Shown: positions 62,301-64,000 of the stretch, one piece after another
Layout: each line of letters begins with the position of its first letter
Position numbering within the stretch: position 1 is the first letter of the stretch
Assembly: GCA_028671895.1 (NCBI GenBank)
Contig: CM053813.1
Coordinates: 42,193,501-42,257,500, forward strand
Reading direction: 5' to 3'
Source of the DNA: Oenanthe sinensis
Taxonomy: Eukaryota > Streptophyta > Magnoliopsida > Apiales > Apiaceae
DNA length: 64,000 bases
Notes under the pieces: generated by a model
What the model saw: only the letters and a program-made list of their open reading frames with translations
Databases searched by the model: none
What the model was told of the DNA's origin: nothing
Translations under genes and position numbers: made by a program

Positions 62301-63937
62301 TTTTGTTTGGGAGACGGTTTTTGGCCTTTCCTCTAAGCTTTTGTGTTTTGGTGTATTTTTCTTTTAGGGTAGCAAATGTGCATAGGACTTTGGGCACTCG
62401 GCAGCCCCTTGAAAATGATTCATGTATTAACTTACGTTTTGGTCTGCATGGCAGACCTTATGAACTCGCCTAATGTTTTGATTTTTGGATACATTTTTTT
62501 ATGATTTAGTCATTTAGATACTCCAAACTCAATATTGTGACTTTCTTATTTGTGGGAAGATGATGCTGAATTAGTCATGAAGTCAAAATCATAGAATTAA
62601 ATTATTTTATTATAATTTGGATAAGTTAAAAGTTTTGCATAAGTAGGAGTCTGTAATAAAAATGGTTAGGTCAGTGGGATTGACAATTTATGCTATGAAT
62701 TGCTGATATTGAGAGATCTAGGTTAAGAAATTAAGTTATGTCCAGATGGCACAAAGTCATGTCTCATGGTGCTTGTCTAAGGCTCTAAGCTTTAAATACA
62801 CCTTAAATTCTGTTAATTGATCTGGGCGTTGTTACTGTTTTTGACATGTGTCTCCTTATCAATACAATACTCCTGAACAGGCAAAACTAAAATTGTAAAC
62901 TCAACAGGTCTACTACATTCATTTTTCCGGGATAGTTCCACAATTTTCTTTATTCTAATACATTATACCAGATAACTTTTGATGATGAATTAAAAAGAAG
63001 AATATATCTATATGTATCTGCATGTTTTTTCTAGCTTGTTCATTCTGCACTTTCTGGTATTGTTGTATATCGTATAGCTACTTTGTCATTCCTATTTGAT
63101 TGAGTATCATCTATACTTTCTTAGAGATTTTATCCATGCAGATCTAGGGCGTCTTCAAGGATGGTTGAAATTCAAAATTCAGTAAAATCTCATATACCCA
63201 TACATTTAGGTTCCTCCACTGAATCGAAGATTGAGGTTGAAGTTGCTACACATTTAAGAGACTGTAGTACTGTTACAGAGGAGAAGATTGTGCCCGAAGG
63301 AAAAAATAAGTATATTTATTTTCTTTATTTTTCTAGTAATCCAGAGTCTTTCTAGTTGTCTAGCTTAAACTTTATATCATGACCTTGTACTATGTTTATA
63401 TTATTATACCTGTTTCTCTTGCTCAATTAATTCTTTTCCTTCATTTCATTTTCTCATATTAGACGACGTGAATTTATTTTTGGTTATATGCACAGAGCTG
63501 AATTTAATGTGAACCGGGCTGTCAATCACAGTACAGTGACAGGGAAGATTTCCAGTACACCAAAAACCTGCTCCATCCCGGTGTTGGACTGCTCTTCTGA
63601 TTTTTGTAACTTATCTGGAGCTGATGCCCATAATGAGCAGGGAGTGAATAAAATTAAGTCCACATCTTTAAGTGCGGTAAACAGTAAAATAAGTCCAATG
63701 TCCGCCAGCATTACTGCTTCTAAGATGTCCCATTTGATTGTTCAGAGGCCACTAACTATCTCACGTACAAGTAGGGCAGATTTTGTTCCTCCTGCATTCA
63801 ACAAAGACAATGTCAAGACCTTGTCTCAAAGCCTTTCGTCATCAGGAGTTGGTGCTGGGCCTTCACATGGGGTTGGTGGGCCTTTAAGTGTGTGGTGCAG
63901 TTCAGATAGATTTAGAAGGTGCGAATATTGTAAATAA
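59392..63937 (+). CDS. Unrecognised multi-exon plant gene, partial, with an apparent frameshift
   Basis: Four exons can be chained: about 59392..59612, 60898..61128, 63142..63309 and 63496 to a donor near 63919 or a stop at 63935-63937. Exon 1 ends in phase 0 and exon 2 opens in phase 0. Exon 2 reads RNSWSAQITRQLIIAEKYRG and then hits TGA at 61018; one base removed restores GGRWDKKRMEKYVKEAV to its end. Only that corrected frame gives phase 2, which matches the single leading base of exon 3 (codon AG|A), and exon 3 joins exon 4 (AA|A). So the gene is either recently broken or carries a sequence error. Exon 1 has a basic ARSRKRQR stretch (possible nuclear signal); the last exon is Ser/Thr-rich. 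I do not recognise the family. Its true 5' end and 3' end are not established. Confidence 0.55.
60043..60067. repeat. (AT)n microsatellite
   Basis: A run of about 12 TA repeats in the intron between the first two supported exons of the right-end gene. Confidence 0.85.
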
Positions 63938-64000
63938 GGATATTGTAACCAAAACCTAAGTTGTCTTCTTATATGTCTGACTTATCTTTTACTATTAGAT

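Noticed and set aside
1..64000. tRNA, rRNA genes, or a CRISPR array
   Set aside because: No cloverleaf with A/B boxes, rRNA segment or spaced direct-repeat array was seen; the tandem repeats present are minisatellites.

Overview
This is nuclear DNA of a flowering plant, most likely a eudicot. The sequence is AT-rich with small exons, GT-AG introns and plant-specific gene families: an AGCVIII kinase, a WIP zinc finger, and a CEN/TFL1 flowering regulator. Plant-type transposons (Copia, LINE, Stowaway, Harbinger, Mutator and hAT-like) are scattered through it. I cannot fix the species from the sequence. The supplied open-frame translations only show exons piecewise, so I rebuilt the gene models from splice signals, exon phase and family alignment; most join without frame errors.

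Layout. (1) 240-5100, minus: a complete KIPK/D6PK-type AGCVIII protein kinase in two coding exons, with a probable long intron in its 5' leader. (2) 5140-14450: AT-rich intergenic DNA made of diverged tandem copies of one segment. A complete-length but disabled Ty1/Copia retrotransposon (7615-13453, minus) lies inside one copy; it has 274-bp LTRs and a perfect 5-bp target duplication. (3) 14460-20927, plus: a plastid-type low-molecular-weight tyrosine phosphatase in five exons, whose 4.9-kb last intron is packed with small DNA transposons and a 7-copy minisatellite. (4) 21300-21860: decayed Copia reverse transcriptase/RNase H between two convergent genes. (5) 22599-31480, minus: a complete 14-exon HDA9-type histone deacetylase. 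(6) 31667-32109: a Mutator-like MITE with a perfect 9-bp target duplication in the shared HDA9/methyltransferase upstream region. (7) 32881-36785, plus: a SAM-dependent methyltransferase-like gene in five exons. (8) 40596-43354, plus: a WIP-domain zinc-finger transcription factor. (9) 43355-49978: intergenic, with an hAT-like element, two snRNA-type USE+TATA promoter look-alikes and a 63-bp tandem array that stays open in one frame. (10) 49979-51033, minus: a complete CEN/TFL1-type PEBP gene. (11) 56200-64000: an unrecognised plus-strand gene running to the window edge. Four phase-compatible exons are visible, with one apparent single-base frameshift and a LINE fragment next to the first.

The host genes do not form an operon or pathway; they are neighbours typical of a plant chromosome. 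Several bear on development: the kinase (auxin/PIN or kinesin-linked growth), HDA9 (chromatin, flowering and stress), the WIP factor (tissue patterning) and the CEN/TFL1 gene (inflorescence and flowering). The clearest new observations concern transposon history, the regulatory-looking USE/TATA pair with its 63-bp array, an in-frame 84-bp intron in HDA9, and the possibly broken gene at the right end.
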